The notes under the pieces were generated by a model that was not told the DNA's origin, searched no databases, and saw nothing but the letters and a program-made list of their open reading frames with translations. DNA of 64,000 nucleotides from Nitrospira sp. (GTDB lineage Bacteria > Nitrospirota > Nitrospiria > Nitrospirales > Nitrospiraceae), in the NCBI GenBank assembly GCA_024331125.1, contig JANDJI010000004.1, positions 248,001 to 312,000 of the forward strand, written 5' to 3'. Positions 34,161-43,473 of this stretch are shown one piece after another. The translations under genes were made by a program, and so were the position numbers. Within the stretch, counting starts at the first letter, position 1. Each line of letters begins with the position of its first letter.

Positions 34161-35102
34161 TCAAGAGCCTGCGCCCGATGTTTTCCTCCGAGCTTGTCTC
34201 GGGAAATATCGCCGGTGCACCTGCTTCAACCGGCTGCGTTCCACGTAGGTATAGATTTGCGTCGTCGCAATATCGGCATGGCCGAGCATCGTCTGGACCG
34301 CGCGCAGGTCCGCTCCTCCTTCCAACAAGTGCGTGGCGAACGAATGCCTGAGCATGTGGGGCGAAATCCGCTTCATGATTCCGGCCCGTCTCGCCCGTTG
34401 TCGGAGCAGTTTCCAAAACGCCTGCCTGGTCAATGCCCGCCCGCGCCGCGAGACGAACACCTTGCCTGACGACCGTCCTTTCAGGAGCACCGGCCGCACA
34501 TGGGTAAGATAATCGGCCACCAAGCCCCTTGCCGCCTCTCCCATCGGCACGATCCGCTCCTTGGCGCCTTTCCCGGCAATCCGCAGGAATCCTCCGCTCA
34601 GATCGAGTTGGGACACGTCAAGCCCCGTCAACTCCGACACGCGAAGGCCCGAGGCATACAGAAGCTCCAGCATGGCGCGATCCCGTCGCTCTTCGGGACT
34701 CGAACAGGCCGGCATATCCAGCAATCGAACGACCTCCTGCTTGGTCAACGTCTTGGGCAACGCGACGGCCCGCCGTCTCGCCGCAAGATTGCGCAAGGGA
34801 TTCGTCTCCACGATCCGCTCTCGAACAAGGAATCGGAACCACCCCCGCAGAGTCGACAAGAGACGGGCGACGGACGATGCTCCGAGCGACTGCCGCCTCA
34901 ACAAAGCGAGAAAGGACGTCACCAGGGACGGCGGGATCGGATCCCGCATCCCAAGCCCGTGCCGCGCCGCAAACTCCTGAAGTTTCGTGAGGTCGCGCCG
35001 ATAGGACTCGATCGTATTGATCGACAACCCTCCCTCGACCCGGAGCCCGCGCAGATACCGTTCGACCAGCGGATCCAAGATCGGCGCTTCAGCATCGGCC
35101 AT
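34161..35102 (-). CDS. xerD: Tyrosine recombinase XerC/XerD
   Basis: Protein of 313 residues. N-terminal SAM-like core-binding domain (residues 1-100) and a catalytic domain with Arg in ASGLRVSEL, the HMLRHSFATHLLEGGADLR box with His-x-x-Arg, GHADIATTQIYT and the nucleophilic Tyr following. This is the chromosome-dimer resolving type; length and motifs are standard and the partner is not in the window. The assignment to XerD rather than XerC is tentative. ATG at 35102 has GAAG just upstream. Confidence 0.92.
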   Translation of the reverse strand: MADAEAPILDPLVERYLRGLRVEGGLSINTIESYRRDLTKLQEFAARHGLGMRDPIPPSLVTSFLALLRRQSLGASSVARLLSTLRGWFRFLVRERIVETNPLRNLAARRRAVALPKTLTKQEVVRLLDMPACSSPEERRDRAMLELLYASGLRVSELTGLDVSQLDLSGGFLRIAGKGAKERIVPMGEAARGLVADYLTHVRPVLLKGRSSGKVFVSRRGRALTRQAFWKLLRQRARRAGIMKRISPHMLRHSFATHLLEGGADLRAVQTMLGHADIATTQIYTYVERSRLKQVHRRYFPRQARRKTSGAGS

Positions 35103-35257
35103 CTTCGTTTACCGGCCCAGACAAAGCATTGCAGGCAAGTGATCGGGAGCGCGTTTCGACCATCGCCGGTACGTTTCTCAGTCCCCGCCACGGCGACGTC
35201 GATCACTATAACCGACCGGTTCACTCGACACAACGACGGCGATGCGAGCCGTTCTCC

Positions 35258-35286
35258 TTGACACCTCTCCTCCTTTCCGATACTAG
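35258..35286 (+). promoter_or_regulatory. Candidate promoter of the LpoA-like gene
   Basis: Perfect TTGACA at 35258, a 17-base spacer, then TACTAG (3/6); an alternative -10 is GATACT at 15 bases. It is 40 bases before the ATG at 35327. Confidence 0.35.
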
Positions 35287-35326
35287 TCACTCGTTGCGGC
35301 ACACCTCCGATCGCCGCGCCAACGCT

Positions 35327-37294
35327 ATGCTTCCCCACAGAATCACTCCCGACCAATCCTCCGCCGCGCGCCGCATGGTCGGCGTCGTTCTGCTTGCCGG
35401 GCTCCTGCTCACGGTTCCGGGGCTCGGCGTCGCGGCCAACAATCCACCGCCCAATACCCCGTCGCCATTGCCGACGGTGTTGAGGCAGGCGAAACAGCTC
35501 ATTGAGAAGGGCGATCCCGAAGCGGCCGCGACGGCGCTTCAGCAATTTCTGGCTACGTCACCGCGTGCCGACTATCTTGACGACGCCTATCTGCTGTTGG
35601 GCGCCGCCCACTATGAGGCGAAGAATTTTCCCGACGCCCTCAAGTATCTGAACGTGCTGCACCAGCAGTTTCCCGAATCCGAAGTCCATGAACGGGGGCA
35701 GCTTTTGCTGGCCCGTACCCACGCGGCCATGGGCAATCCCGATCTCGCACTCCCACTGCTGGCCCAAGTTCGTACCCTGACGCAGGACGAGGGGACCAAA
35801 CGGGAGGCGATGAAACTGACCGCGGACGTCTTCATCCAAAAAAGGGATTTCGTGCGAGCCATTCGCACGTTGTTGGACGGGCTGGAAGGCAGTTCGGACC
35901 AAGAGGCTGCAAACCTTCGCGAGCAGGTGCGCGCGCTCCTGACGGAGCAACTCGACCGAAAAGGACTCCTGCGCGTGCGCCAAGCATTCCCTCGTGCCTA
36001 TCCGGGCGATCTCGCTTCCATTCGCCTCATCAACGATTACATCGCGCACGGAGAAGACCACCTGGCTGAACGGGAAAGCCGACACTTTCTCGTCGCGTTT
36101 CCGGATCACCCTCAAGCCTCCGCCGTCCGAGACTCGTTGACCCAGGTCAGCGCGAGACTCAGAGCCAATCAGTATCTTGTCGCCGCCGTGCTGCCGCTCT
36201 CCGGCAATCTTAGCCCGTTCGCCAATGAAGTCCTGGAAGGCATTCAGCTTGCCTTGGATCAGGCAAAGACTCAGGGGGATCTGCCGTCCATCGGCTTACT
36301 CGTCAAGGACCAGGATGCGGATCACCACGGGTTTCTTGACGACCTTTCGACGTTGCTGGCCTACGATCGCCCTCTCGCGGTCATCGGTCCCCTATTGTCG
36401 AAAAACCTTCCGGCCATGGCCGAAATGGCGCAAAGGCACCGCGTGCCGCTGATTACGCCGACCGCCACCCTGCCGAACGTCCGCCGGCTGAGCGGCTACC
36501 TCTTCAGTACGGCCTTGACCTATCAGATGCAGGCCGAGCGCATTGCCACCTACGCCGTCAAAGGCCAAGGTTACCGTCGTTTTTGCGTTTTCCACCCCGA
36601 TACGGTCTATGGGCGAGAGCTGGCCAGGCTGTTCGTACAGGAGATCCGGCGTTACGACGGAGAGATTATTGCCATCCGATCCTATAAAGAGGGGGACACG
36701 GATTTCGGTCCGCAGATTACCGCCCTGAAAGAGGAGGATCTAAAGAAGTACGGGCTCGCTCTGCCCATTGACGTGTTACAACCCGGCGGCAAGGCTTCCA
36801 ACCGAAACAGCAAACGTCTGCTGTACACACCCGGATTCGATGCGATTTTCATTCCCAGTCGATCCAGTGACGTCGGCTTGATCGCCGCCCAACTGGCCTT
36901 CCATGACATCCACGTTCCGCTCCTTGGGGCAAATGGATGGAACTCTCCCGACTTCGTCCGCGTCGCGGACCGTACCGTCGAAGGCGCCGTCTTTGTCGAC
37001 GGGTTTTTCGCCGACAGTCCCCATCCGAACGTGAGGGATTTCGTCGAGAGCTATCAAAAACGTACACAAACGTTCCCGTCGCTCTTTGTCGCGCAGGGTT
37101 ACGACGCGGCTCGCGTGGTCATCGAAGGGATCCGGCACGGCGCCACCTCCGGCGAATCGCTTCGGGATTTTTTGACGACTCAGCGGAGCCTGCCGACCCT
37201 GGCCGGCCCCGCCGGTTTCGGCCCCGACGGCACTCTCCATCGATCGCTCTTTCTTCTCCAGGTAAAACAAGGTAAATTCGTGCAGATAGAATAG
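35327..37294 (+). CDS. TPR plus periplasmic-binding fold protein (LpoA/PBP-activator-like)
   Basis: Protein of 655 residues. After a signal peptide (hydrophobic ARRMVGVVLLAGLLLTVPG) come about 250 residues of TPR-like repeats (YLLLGAAHYEAKNFPDALKYL). A type I periplasmic-binding fold follows (residues about 285-655, VAAVLPLSGNLSPFANEVLEGIQLAL, FCVFHPDTVYGRELARLF). The combination is like LpoA, the outer-membrane activator of PBP1A, and like penicillin-binding-protein activator family proteins. No lipobox cysteine is seen, so it is likely periplasmic. No strong ribosome-binding site precedes ATG 35327. The gene ends 112 bases before the protease gene. Confidence 0.8.
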   Translation: MLPHRITPDQSSAARRMVGVVLLAGLLLTVPGLGVAANNPPPNTPSPLPTVLRQAKQLIEKGDPEAAATALQQFLATSPRADYLDDAYLLLGAAHYEAKNFPDALKYLNVLHQQFPESEVHERGQLLLARTHAAMGNPDLALPLLAQVRTLTQDEGTKREAMKLTADVFIQKRDFVRAIRTLLDGLEGSSDQEAANLREQVRALLTEQLDRKGLLRVRQAFPRAYPGDLASIRLINDYIAHGEDHLAERESRHFLVAFPDHPQASAVRDSLTQVSARLRANQYLVAAVLPLSGNLSPFANEVLEGIQLALDQAKTQGDLPSIGLLVKDQDADHHGFLDDLSTLLAYDRPLAVIGPLLSKNLPAMAEMAQRHRVPLITPTATLPNVRRLSGYLFSTALTYQMQAERIATYAVKGQGYRRFCVFHPDTVYGRELARLFVQEIRRYDGEIIAIRSYKEGDTDFGPQITALKEEDLKKYGLALPIDVLQPGGKASNRNSKRLLYTPGFDAIFIPSRSSDVGLIAAQLAFHDIHVPLLGANGWNSPDFVRVADRTVEGAVFVDGFFADSPHPNVRDFVESYQKRTQTFPSLFVAQGYDAARVVIEGIRHGATSGESLRDFLTTQRSLPTLAGPAGFGPDGTLHRSLFLLQVKQGKFVQIE

Positions 37295-37406
37295 GCTCGC
37301 GCAGCACAATGACCGGTCGGCGCCGGTTCCGTTTGAAGACGGCGCGGCGGCCGTTGCATCTTGGCGAGGACCAACTTCCAACACAAACCTGCAGGACGGA
37401 CCCGAC

Positions 37407-38144
37407 ATGGACGCACTCGCACAAGCTCTCCATACGGTTTCCTACATGGGGCTTCCCCTGCTGTTCGCCATGGTGCTGCACGAATATGCGCACGGCTGGA
37501 TGGCCGAGAAGCGCGGCGATCCGACCGCGAGGCTCCAAGGTCGCCTGACCATCAATCCCCTGGCCCATATCGACCCCATGGGTACCGTCATTGTGCCGCT
37601 CATCTGCCTGCTTTTGCCAGGCAGTTTCTTGTTTGGATGGGCCAAGCCGGTGCCGGTCGATCCGCGCAACCTGTACCGCCCGCGCCGGGACATGGCCCTC
37701 GTGGCGACCGCGGGGCCGGCGATGAATCTCCTGCTGGCCGTCGCCAGCGCCCTGCTGCTGGCCCTGCTCCTTGCCGGAGAACCGACTTTGTCGCCGCGCC
37801 AGCAGCCTGGCGCCGAGGCAACCTCAAGCCTGTTTACAGCGATGGTGTTGCGTCCGATCGCCGTCATGGCGTTTTATTCCGTCATCATCAACGTGTTCCT
37901 GGCGCTGTTTAATTTGATTCCCATCCCGCCTCTCGACGGAGGGCGGGTCCTGACCTGTCTGCTGCCGGCCAGGCCGGCGACGGCGCTGGCGCGCCTGGAA
38001 CCCTACGGCATGTTGATTTTGGTCGGCCTCATCGTGTTCGACAAAGAGCTACGGGTGATCCACACCATCACGACCACGTTCGTCTCCGGCCTCTCCGGAA
38101 CGATTCTTTCGACCGCGCTCGGCATCGGGAGTCCCGCACAATGA
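37407..38144 (+). CDS. Site-2 protease family membrane metalloprotease (M50)
   Basis: Membrane protein of 245 residues with the zinc motif HEYAHGW (H25, E26, H29) in the first helix and PIPPLDGGRV in a later helix, the two M50 active-site signatures. There are about six hydrophobic segments and no PDZ domain, so it belongs to the short M50 group widespread in bacteria. Substrate unknown. Its stop overlaps the trpS start by 4 bases (ATGA), which indicates translational coupling. Confidence 0.87.
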   Translation: MDALAQALHTVSYMGLPLLFAMVLHEYAHGWMAEKRGDPTARLQGRLTINPLAHIDPMGTVIVPLICLLLPGSFLFGWAKPVPVDPRNLYRPRRDMALVATAGPAMNLLLAVASALLLALLLAGEPTLSPRQQPGAEATSSLFTAMVLRPIAVMAFYSVIINVFLALFNLIPIPPLDGGRVLTCLLPARPATALARLEPYGMLILVGLIVFDKELRVIHTITTTFVSGLSGTILSTALGIGSPAQ

Positions 38145-39133
38145 CAACGCCTCTGAAACGGGTCTTGAGCGGCATGCAGCCCAGCGGCCTCATGCACCTC
38201 GGCAATTACCTAGGCGCGCTGGAAAACTGGAAAGCCCTACAGACCCACTACGACTGCTACTTTTTCGTCGCCGATTGGCACGCGCTGTCGACCAACTACG
38301 CCGACACGAGCCGCGTTCGCGAGTTCGTGCGGGAAATGCTGATCGATTGGCTGGCCGCCGGCATCGACCCCGCCCGTTCCACCGTGTTCGTCCAATCCCG
38401 CGTGCCGGAGCATGCGATCCTGCACCTGCTTTTCTCGATGATGACACCCATCTCCTGGCTCGAGCGCAACCCGACGTACAAAGAAAAGCAGGAAGAAATC
38501 AAAGAAAAGGACCTCGGCACCTACGGCTTTCTCGGCTATCCCGTTCTCCAGGCCGCCGACATTCTGTTGTACAAGCCGGATTTCGTGCCGGTCGGAAAGG
38601 ATCAGTTGCCGCACCTGGAACTCACGCGGGAGATCGCACGCCGGTTCAACGACATCTACAAAACGCCGGTATTCCCCGAACCGAAAGAGCACCTCACCAA
38701 ATTTCCCAAGGTGCTCGGCACCGACGGCCGGAAAATGAGCAAGAGCTATCACAACACGATCAATCTTTCCGATCCGGAACCGGTCGTGCGCCAAAAACTC
38801 AAAACCATGGTGACCGATCCGGCCCGCGTGCGCCGGACGGATCCCGGCAACCCCGACCTCTGCCCGGTCTATGAGTTCCATAAAATCTATTCGCCGGCTC
38901 CCGTTCAGGAGCAGATCGCACAAGATTGCCGCACCGCCGCCATCGGATGCATCGATTGTAAAAAATCGGTGGCCGACAGGATGGTGAAGGAAATGACCCC
39001 GGTCTGGGAGGCTCGCGCCAAGCTGACCGACAATCCGGCCCATCTCGACGCCATCGTCCAAGACGGCAGCGAACGGGCCGCCAAGGTCGCCAAGGCCACC
39101 CTCGCCGAAGTGACCGAGGCGATGAAGATTTAG
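38141..39133 (+). CDS. trpS: Tryptophanyl-tRNA synthetase
   Basis: Protein of 330 residues, standard for bacterial TrpRS. HIGH-like motif (GLMHLGNYLG), VADWHALST, the KMSKS loop (GRKMSKSYHN), and Trp-specific VQSRVPEHAIL. It charges tRNA-Trp. Translation overlaps the end of the M50 protease gene. The stop is 69 bases before the convergent SRPBCC gene. Confidence 0.95.
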   Translation: MTTPLKRVLSGMQPSGLMHLGNYLGALENWKALQTHYDCYFFVADWHALSTNYADTSRVREFVREMLIDWLAAGIDPARSTVFVQSRVPEHAILHLLFSMMTPISWLERNPTYKEKQEEIKEKDLGTYGFLGYPVLQAADILLYKPDFVPVGKDQLPHLELTREIARRFNDIYKTPVFPEPKEHLTKFPKVLGTDGRKMSKSYHNTINLSDPEPVVRQKLKTMVTDPARVRRTDPGNPDLCPVYEFHKIYSPAPVQEQIAQDCRTAAIGCIDCKKSVADRMVKEMTPVWEARAKLTDNPAHLDAIVQDGSERAAKVAKATLAEVTEAMKI

Positions 39134-39201
39134 GACGCCCTGGAAAATCCGCCGCGTCGCCCCCCTCGGCGAAAAACCTCACCCCAAGAAGAGTGCCGGC
39201 C

Positions 39202-39663
39202 CTAACGCTCAAGCCGCTCTTTCAAGCCGCGGTAGCCTTCGTCCATCACGGCGTCGTGGTTCTTTTCCATCAGAGCTCTGGTAAAGGATACCCTGCCGAG
39301 AACATTCAGCAGCGGATTGGAAAGCCCGACGTCCCACCGATAGGTCACCGCCGTTCCATCGTTGAACGACTCCAGCACGAACGTGCCGGTGCCGATCAAA
39401 TCTCCCGAGGACGCGATGGTCAGCAACCTTGGCGGCTCAAACGCCGTGACCACCGTCTTGAACCGTAAGGTATAGGGCAAGCGGCCTCGCACTTCATGGT
39501 CAACGACCGAACCGAGTTGCGCCTGCGATGCCGGATCATGAGCCACCGCTTTTTTCCAGCTTGTCCACCATGAAGGCCACTCGGTCACGTTGACGATTTC
39601 CTCCCACACTCGTTCCATCGGAGCATGAAAGCACCAGTTTGTGACGAAGTAATAGATGGTCAT
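39202..39663 (-). CDS. SRPBCC family protein
   Basis: Protein of 153 residues with the START/Bet v1-like layout. An N-terminal strand is followed by WCFHAPMERVWEEIVNVTEWPSWW, then alternating strands (VVDHEVRGRLPYTL, GTGTFVLESFNDGTAVTYRW) and a final amphipathic helix. Members bind lipids, polyketides or aromatic ligands; none can be named. No conserved catalytic residues stand out. ATG at 39663. Confidence 0.82.
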   Translation of the reverse strand: MTIYYFVTNWCFHAPMERVWEEIVNVTEWPSWWTSWKKAVAHDPASQAQLGSVVDHEVRGRLPYTLRFKTVVTAFEPPRLLTIASSGDLIGTGTFVLESFNDGTAVTYRWDVGLSNPLLNVLGRVSFTRALMEKNHDAVMDEGYRGLKERLER

Positions 39664-40022
39664 CGATATTGCGCCCCCTCGTTCCTCGAAACGGGCTTGT
39701 TCGGGAAATCCCTTGTCGCAGACTGACTCTCGTTTCGGCCATACGGCGATCCGCCTGATCCACCAGACTCATGCCACGGCCGCTCCGTAACCCCATCCGG
39801 TGATGTCATCCCACATGGCAACATCTCTCCTCTCACCCCCGGTAAAAACTAACCAGACGGCAACGTAATCTGTATCACTTTGTCCCAAATCGTATCCTTT
39901 CGTGTACCGCCCTGTATCACATTGCGGCAAACTACGGTAAACTACGCAACACGCACAGGTCTTGCAGCATAAATTACGGGGAAAACCGATACATGACAAG
40001 CCACTGAAACCATCTCGGACAA
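39664..40022. other. Intergenic stretch of about 360 bases
   Basis: No supported gene. A 90-codon minus-strand frame is present but has no convincing protein character. The stretch holds the phased repeats described separately (39870-39946) and must contain the promoter of the receiver-to-kinase genes, which I could not pin down. Confidence 0.5.
39870..39946. promoter_or_regulatory. Phased direct repeats upstream of the receiver gene
   Basis: CTGTATCAC occurs at 39870 and again at 39912, 42 bases apart (four helical turns). A looser GTATC between them (39892) gives spacings of 20 and 22. Immediately downstream, AAACTACG occurs at 39929 and 39939, exactly 10 bases apart. All lie 77-153 bases before the first gene of the sensory operon. 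The pattern fits an array of binding sites for a regulator. Confidence 0.45.
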
Positions 40023-40421
40023 ATGGACGGCGGACGATCACAACACATCCTCGTAGTCGATGATGACCCCGACATTCGACAAATCCTGCAAGATCGCCTG
40101 GAGTCTTATGGCTATCTCGTTGACACGGCAGCGGATGGACCGACCGCCCTCGAAAAGTTGAACCGCCTCGCTCCTCGTGGCGTGTTTCTGGATATTCGCA
40201 TGCCCGGCATGGACGGAATCGAGGTGTTACGGCGGATCAAAGCCCGAGACCGCTCGACGGCGGTCATCATTGTGACCGCCGTAAGCGACGAGGACGCGGC
40301 ACCGTCGCCGACCAGGAAAGCGGCTCATGCCTATCTGCTCAAGCCGTTTGACTTGCCGAAACTCAAGCACATCGTCGAACAATGTTTCGAACGGCGGACG
40401 GAATCGGAGTCCGTTCTGTGA
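40023..40421 (+). CDS. Single-domain response regulator (receiver)
   Basis: Receiver protein of 132 residues: DDD acidic cluster (ILVVDDDPDIRQ), phosphoacceptor Asp in GVFLDIRMPGMDG, Thr in IVTAVS and Lys in YLLKPF. No output domain. It should be phosphorylated by a kinase, most simply the one encoded three genes downstream. Its stop overlaps the GTG start of the TonB-dependent receptor gene (GTGA). Confidence 0.9.
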   Translation: MDGGRSQHILVVDDDPDIRQILQDRLESYGYLVDTAADGPTALEKLNRLAPRGVFLDIRMPGMDGIEVLRRIKARDRSTAVIIVTAVSDEDAAPSPTRKAAHAYLLKPFDLPKLKHIVEQCFERRTESESVL

Positions 40422-42418
40422 GAATCACGCTCCGTGCCATCATCACCGTGAGCTTCCTTGCGCTGTCCCTGACCTCGATTCTCATTTCAGCCCGCGCGGA
40501 ATCGACGGAGACGGACCATGGCTCCTCGGACGTCTTCTCGCTGCTTAAAGAAGAGTCCGTCAGCACCGCTTTGCGCCGGGAACAACCGATTTCCCAAGCT
40601 CCCTCCAACGTGTATGTAATCACCGCCGAGGACATCCGCCATTCCGGCGCCGTGGACGTGCCGACCCTCTTACGGCGAATTCCCGGCATCGAGATCATGC
40701 AGGTGACCGGAGCGGAGTTCAACGTCAGCGTGCGTGGCAACAACCAATTGTTCGCCAACAAGCTGCTCGTCTTGGTCGACGGTCGTTCCGTCTACATCGA
40801 CGTGCAGGGCTTTGTCTTCTGGAAAGGCCTTCCGATCACCCTTCCCGAAATCAAGCAAATCGAGGTCATCAAGGGTCCCATCGCCGCGCTGTACGGTTTT
40901 AACGCCTACGACGGCGTCGTCAACATCATCACGAAAACGCCGGACGAGATGAAAGGCGCCACGTTGCAAGTGGGAGGAGGAGAAATCGGAACCGTGTCCA
41001 CTTCGGCGATTCACGCAGGGGTCACCGGCAAGTTCAGATACCGCGTTTCCGGCGGCTATGACCAGACCCATCAATGGCGGGATCGAGACGCCCCGGCCGC
41101 TCGCTCCTCCAAATTTAATACCCTAGTCGAGTATCAGATGCCGGACCAGTCGAGAGCCTCGTTATCCAGTGGTCTCGTCCACATGAATCCTCACGACGGT
41201 CCCCTGGTGGGAGTTGGAAACACGGTTCTGACGCCGGAGGTCACTTTGCCCTACGTCAATCTTTCATATGACCGTCAGGATTTCCTTTTTCGCGCCTATT
41301 GGAACGGATTTTTCGCCGATGCCGCGGCGTTTCCCCACCCTCTCTTGCAACGATTCATTACGATCACGGACCCGAGCGGACATTCGAATCTGGGGTTTGC
41401 GGGCAACACCTACAACATTGAAGGACAACACTCCCTTCAAATCGGTGACGTCGGTCGCCTCACCTACGGGCTGAACTACCGCTATAACACGTTTTCCTGC
41501 GACTGTACCTCCTCCTTCGGGCAAGAACATCGTCTTGGCGCCTATGTACAAGGCGAATGGTCCGTATTCCCCTCCGTAACCGTCATCGGAGGGCTCCGCT
41601 ACGACCTCCATTCGGAGATCAACCCCACATACAGTCCACGCCTGGCCGTTTTATACACGCCGGTTCCCGGCCACACGCTTCGCGCTCAAGCGTCCGTCGG
41701 CTACCGACCTCCGACCTTATTTGAAACGTATCAAGACGTGCGTTTGAATCCCCTCGTTCCCAATCCCTTCCTCCCCACCTCAAGTCGAATACTGGGATCA
41801 AGAAACCTTCACCCGGAAGAAATTCTCTCCTATGAGCTTGGCTATCAAGGATGGTTCTACCGCCACCGCCTTCGACTCAGAGCCGACGCGTTTTTCAATC
41901 GCTCTTCCGACTTGATCGGCCGCTCGTCAACCAGCGCCGTCACCAACACCGTGAACACAGGAAGCACGGAAATCTACGGCGGAGAGGCGGGCCTTGAGTT
42001 TCAAGCGTCTTCATGGTTGACCGGTTTTGCCAATTACTCATACCAACATATCAAGAAAAACACCGAGGGATTGGCTCGACGAGGCGCGCCTCATTCCAAA
42101 GTCAATGTCGGTCTGCGGGCGGAATGGTTCAACGGCTTAAGCGGCGAAGCCATCCTGCACTACGTGGGACCGGCGACATATCCGGTATCCGACTCATTCG
42201 ATATTTTCAACGTGTCACCGGGCACCCGCGTGCGCGGGTACACGCTTCTCAATCTCCGGGCAGGATACCGATTCTGGGAACAGGACACGGCGATCGGGCC
42301 AAGACGCTCAGCGGAGTTTGCCGTTTCGGCGTTCAACATGCTGGATGACCATCGGGAGCATCCCCTGGGCGACCTCATCGGACGGCGCGTGATGGCGTGG
42401 TTGACGCTCAAGCTCTGA
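40418..42418 (+). CDS. TonB-dependent receptor
   Basis: Outer-membrane protein of 666 residues. The GTG start at 40418 overlaps the receiver stop by 4 bases. A signal peptide (hydrophobic TVSFLALSLTSILISARA) is followed by a plug domain (VYVITAEDIRHSGAVDVPTL, LRRIPGIEI, VRGNNQ) and a barrel ending with an aromatic-rich strand. The N-terminal TonB box is not obvious. A siderophore or similar ligand cannot be read off. It sits with a kinase and a soluble substrate-binding protein instead of a transport set, so its role may be sensory. Confidence 0.87.
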   Translation: MRITLRAIITVSFLALSLTSILISARAESTETDHGSSDVFSLLKEESVSTALRREQPISQAPSNVYVITAEDIRHSGAVDVPTLLRRIPGIEIMQVTGAEFNVSVRGNNQLFANKLLVLVDGRSVYIDVQGFVFWKGLPITLPEIKQIEVIKGPIAALYGFNAYDGVVNIITKTPDEMKGATLQVGGGEIGTVSTSAIHAGVTGKFRYRVSGGYDQTHQWRDRDAPAARSSKFNTLVEYQMPDQSRASLSSGLVHMNPHDGPLVGVGNTVLTPEVTLPYVNLSYDRQDFLFRAYWNGFFADAAAFPHPLLQRFITITDPSGHSNLGFAGNTYNIEGQHSLQIGDVGRLTYGLNYRYNTFSCDCTSSFGQEHRLGAYVQGEWSVFPSVTVIGGLRYDLHSEINPTYSPRLAVLYTPVPGHTLRAQASVGYRPPTLFETYQDVRLNPLVPNPFLPTSSRILGSRNLHPEEILSYELGYQGWFYRHRLRLRADAFFNRSSDLIGRSSTSAVTNTVNTGSTEIYGGEAGLEFQASSWLTGFANYSYQHIKKNTEGLARRGAPHSKVNVGLRAEWFNGLSGEAILHYVGPATYPVSDSFDIFNVSPGTRVRGYTLLNLRAGYRFWEQDTAIGPRRSAEFAVSAFNMLDDHREHPLGDLIGRRVMAWLTLKL

Positions 42419-42450
42419 CGGCATGGCGTGACGAACTCCGGCGACCACCC

Positions 42451-43473
42451 ATGAACAATAAGAGGCCGTTCATAACCGTCTTGTCTTCGGCCGCTTTTCT
42501 CCCTTTGAACGCCATCAGCCCGCTCAATGGGAGACAGCGGTTTCTCTGTGTTTCATCCCCGCTCCTCATAAGTTTCCTGGCATGCCTGTCGGCCGTGTTG
42601 AACCTTGCGTTGCCGGTTGCACCGCTCGGCGCCTACGAGGTCGCCATTCTCAAATCGGCCAATGTCACAGCCTACAATCAAGCAGTCATCGGCTTTAAGT
42701 CCTCGATGCCGCCGGATACCGTCTTTGTTGAGTACGACCTCAAAGGCGATCCAAACATGGGACGGATGTACGCCGGCAAGATACGCGCCTCCGGCGCGGA
42801 TCTCGTGTTGGCGGTCGGTTCGAAGGCGGCAACGGCGGCCCGCCTCGAAATCCTGGACATTCCAGTCATCTACAGCATGGTGCTCCATCCGGCCAAGTAC
42901 GACCTCAAGGCTCCGAACATGGTCGGTGTCACCACCAAACCGATGATCGGGCAGCAGTTGGGCACCCTCCGCACGATCATGCCGAATCTGAAACGGATCG
43001 GTTACCTGTACGATCCGAACAAGACGCCCTTGCCGGCTGAGACGATGACTCAGGCTCGGCAGTTTGGGATTACATTCGTCGAACGTCAGGTGCGATCAAC
43101 GGAAGAAGTCCCTCCGGCCCTGCGAGAGCTTCTTCCTGACGTCGATGCGCTGTGGCTCCTCTCCGACAGCACGGTGTTGACCGAAGAGTCGTTCTCGTTT
43201 CTTTTGCGCGCGGCCTTCGACCGACGCATCCCGGTTATCGGATTTGATCCGGAATTCTCCCGCCGCGGCGCCTTGATCAGTTTCTGGATCGATCCGGCCG
43301 ACATCGGGCGAGAGGCGGCCTCCATCGCCCACACCATTCTCATCGGCGGAACGGCGTCGGCCGCGAAATCCTTCGTGCCACGGCAACGGATGGCCTTGAA
43401 TCTCGGCACCGCCGAATATCTCGGCATTGCGATCCCGCCGACGGTGCAGAGCATGGCTGACGAGGTGTACTGA
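42451..43473 (+). CDS. ABC-type substrate-binding protein (PF04392-like)
   Basis: Protein of 340 residues. A long N-terminal region with a hydrophobic segment ([20 protein letters not shown]) precedes [22 protein letters not shown]. The fold then has the two-lobe periplasmic-binding layout of the ABC_sub_bind group ([54 protein letters not shown]). No ABC permease or ATPase is nearby. Its TGA overlaps the kinase start by one base. ATG 42451 was chosen; an upstream GTG at 42397 overlaps the receptor. Confidence 0.8.
   Translation: MNNKRPFITVLSSAAFLPLNAISPLNGRQRFLCVSSPLLISFLACLSAVLNLALPVAPLGAYEVAILKSANVTAYNQAVIGFKSSMPPDTVFVEYDLKGDPNMGRMYAGKIRASGADLVLAVGSKAATAARLEILDIPVIYSMVLHPAKYDLKAPNMVGVTTKPMIGQQLGTLRTIMPNLKRIGYLYDPNKTPLPAETMTQARQFGITFVERQVRSTEEVPPALRELLPDVDALWLLSDSTVLTEESFSFLLRAAFDRRIPVIGFDPEFSRRGALISFWIDPADIGREAASIAHTILIGGTASAAKSFVPRQRMALNLGTAEYLGIAIPPTVQSMADEVY

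Noticed and set aside
33798-35102. Tyrosine recombinase gene beside two tRNA genes, as in an integrated element
   Set aside because: The recombinase has housekeeping XerC/D length and motifs, no direct repeat of a tRNA end was seen, and both flanks are core genes.
39769-40041. A 90-codon minus-strand frame in the gap before the receiver gene
   Set aside because: Cys/Arg/Gly-rich with no motif, overlaps the receiver start, and lies over the phased repeats.
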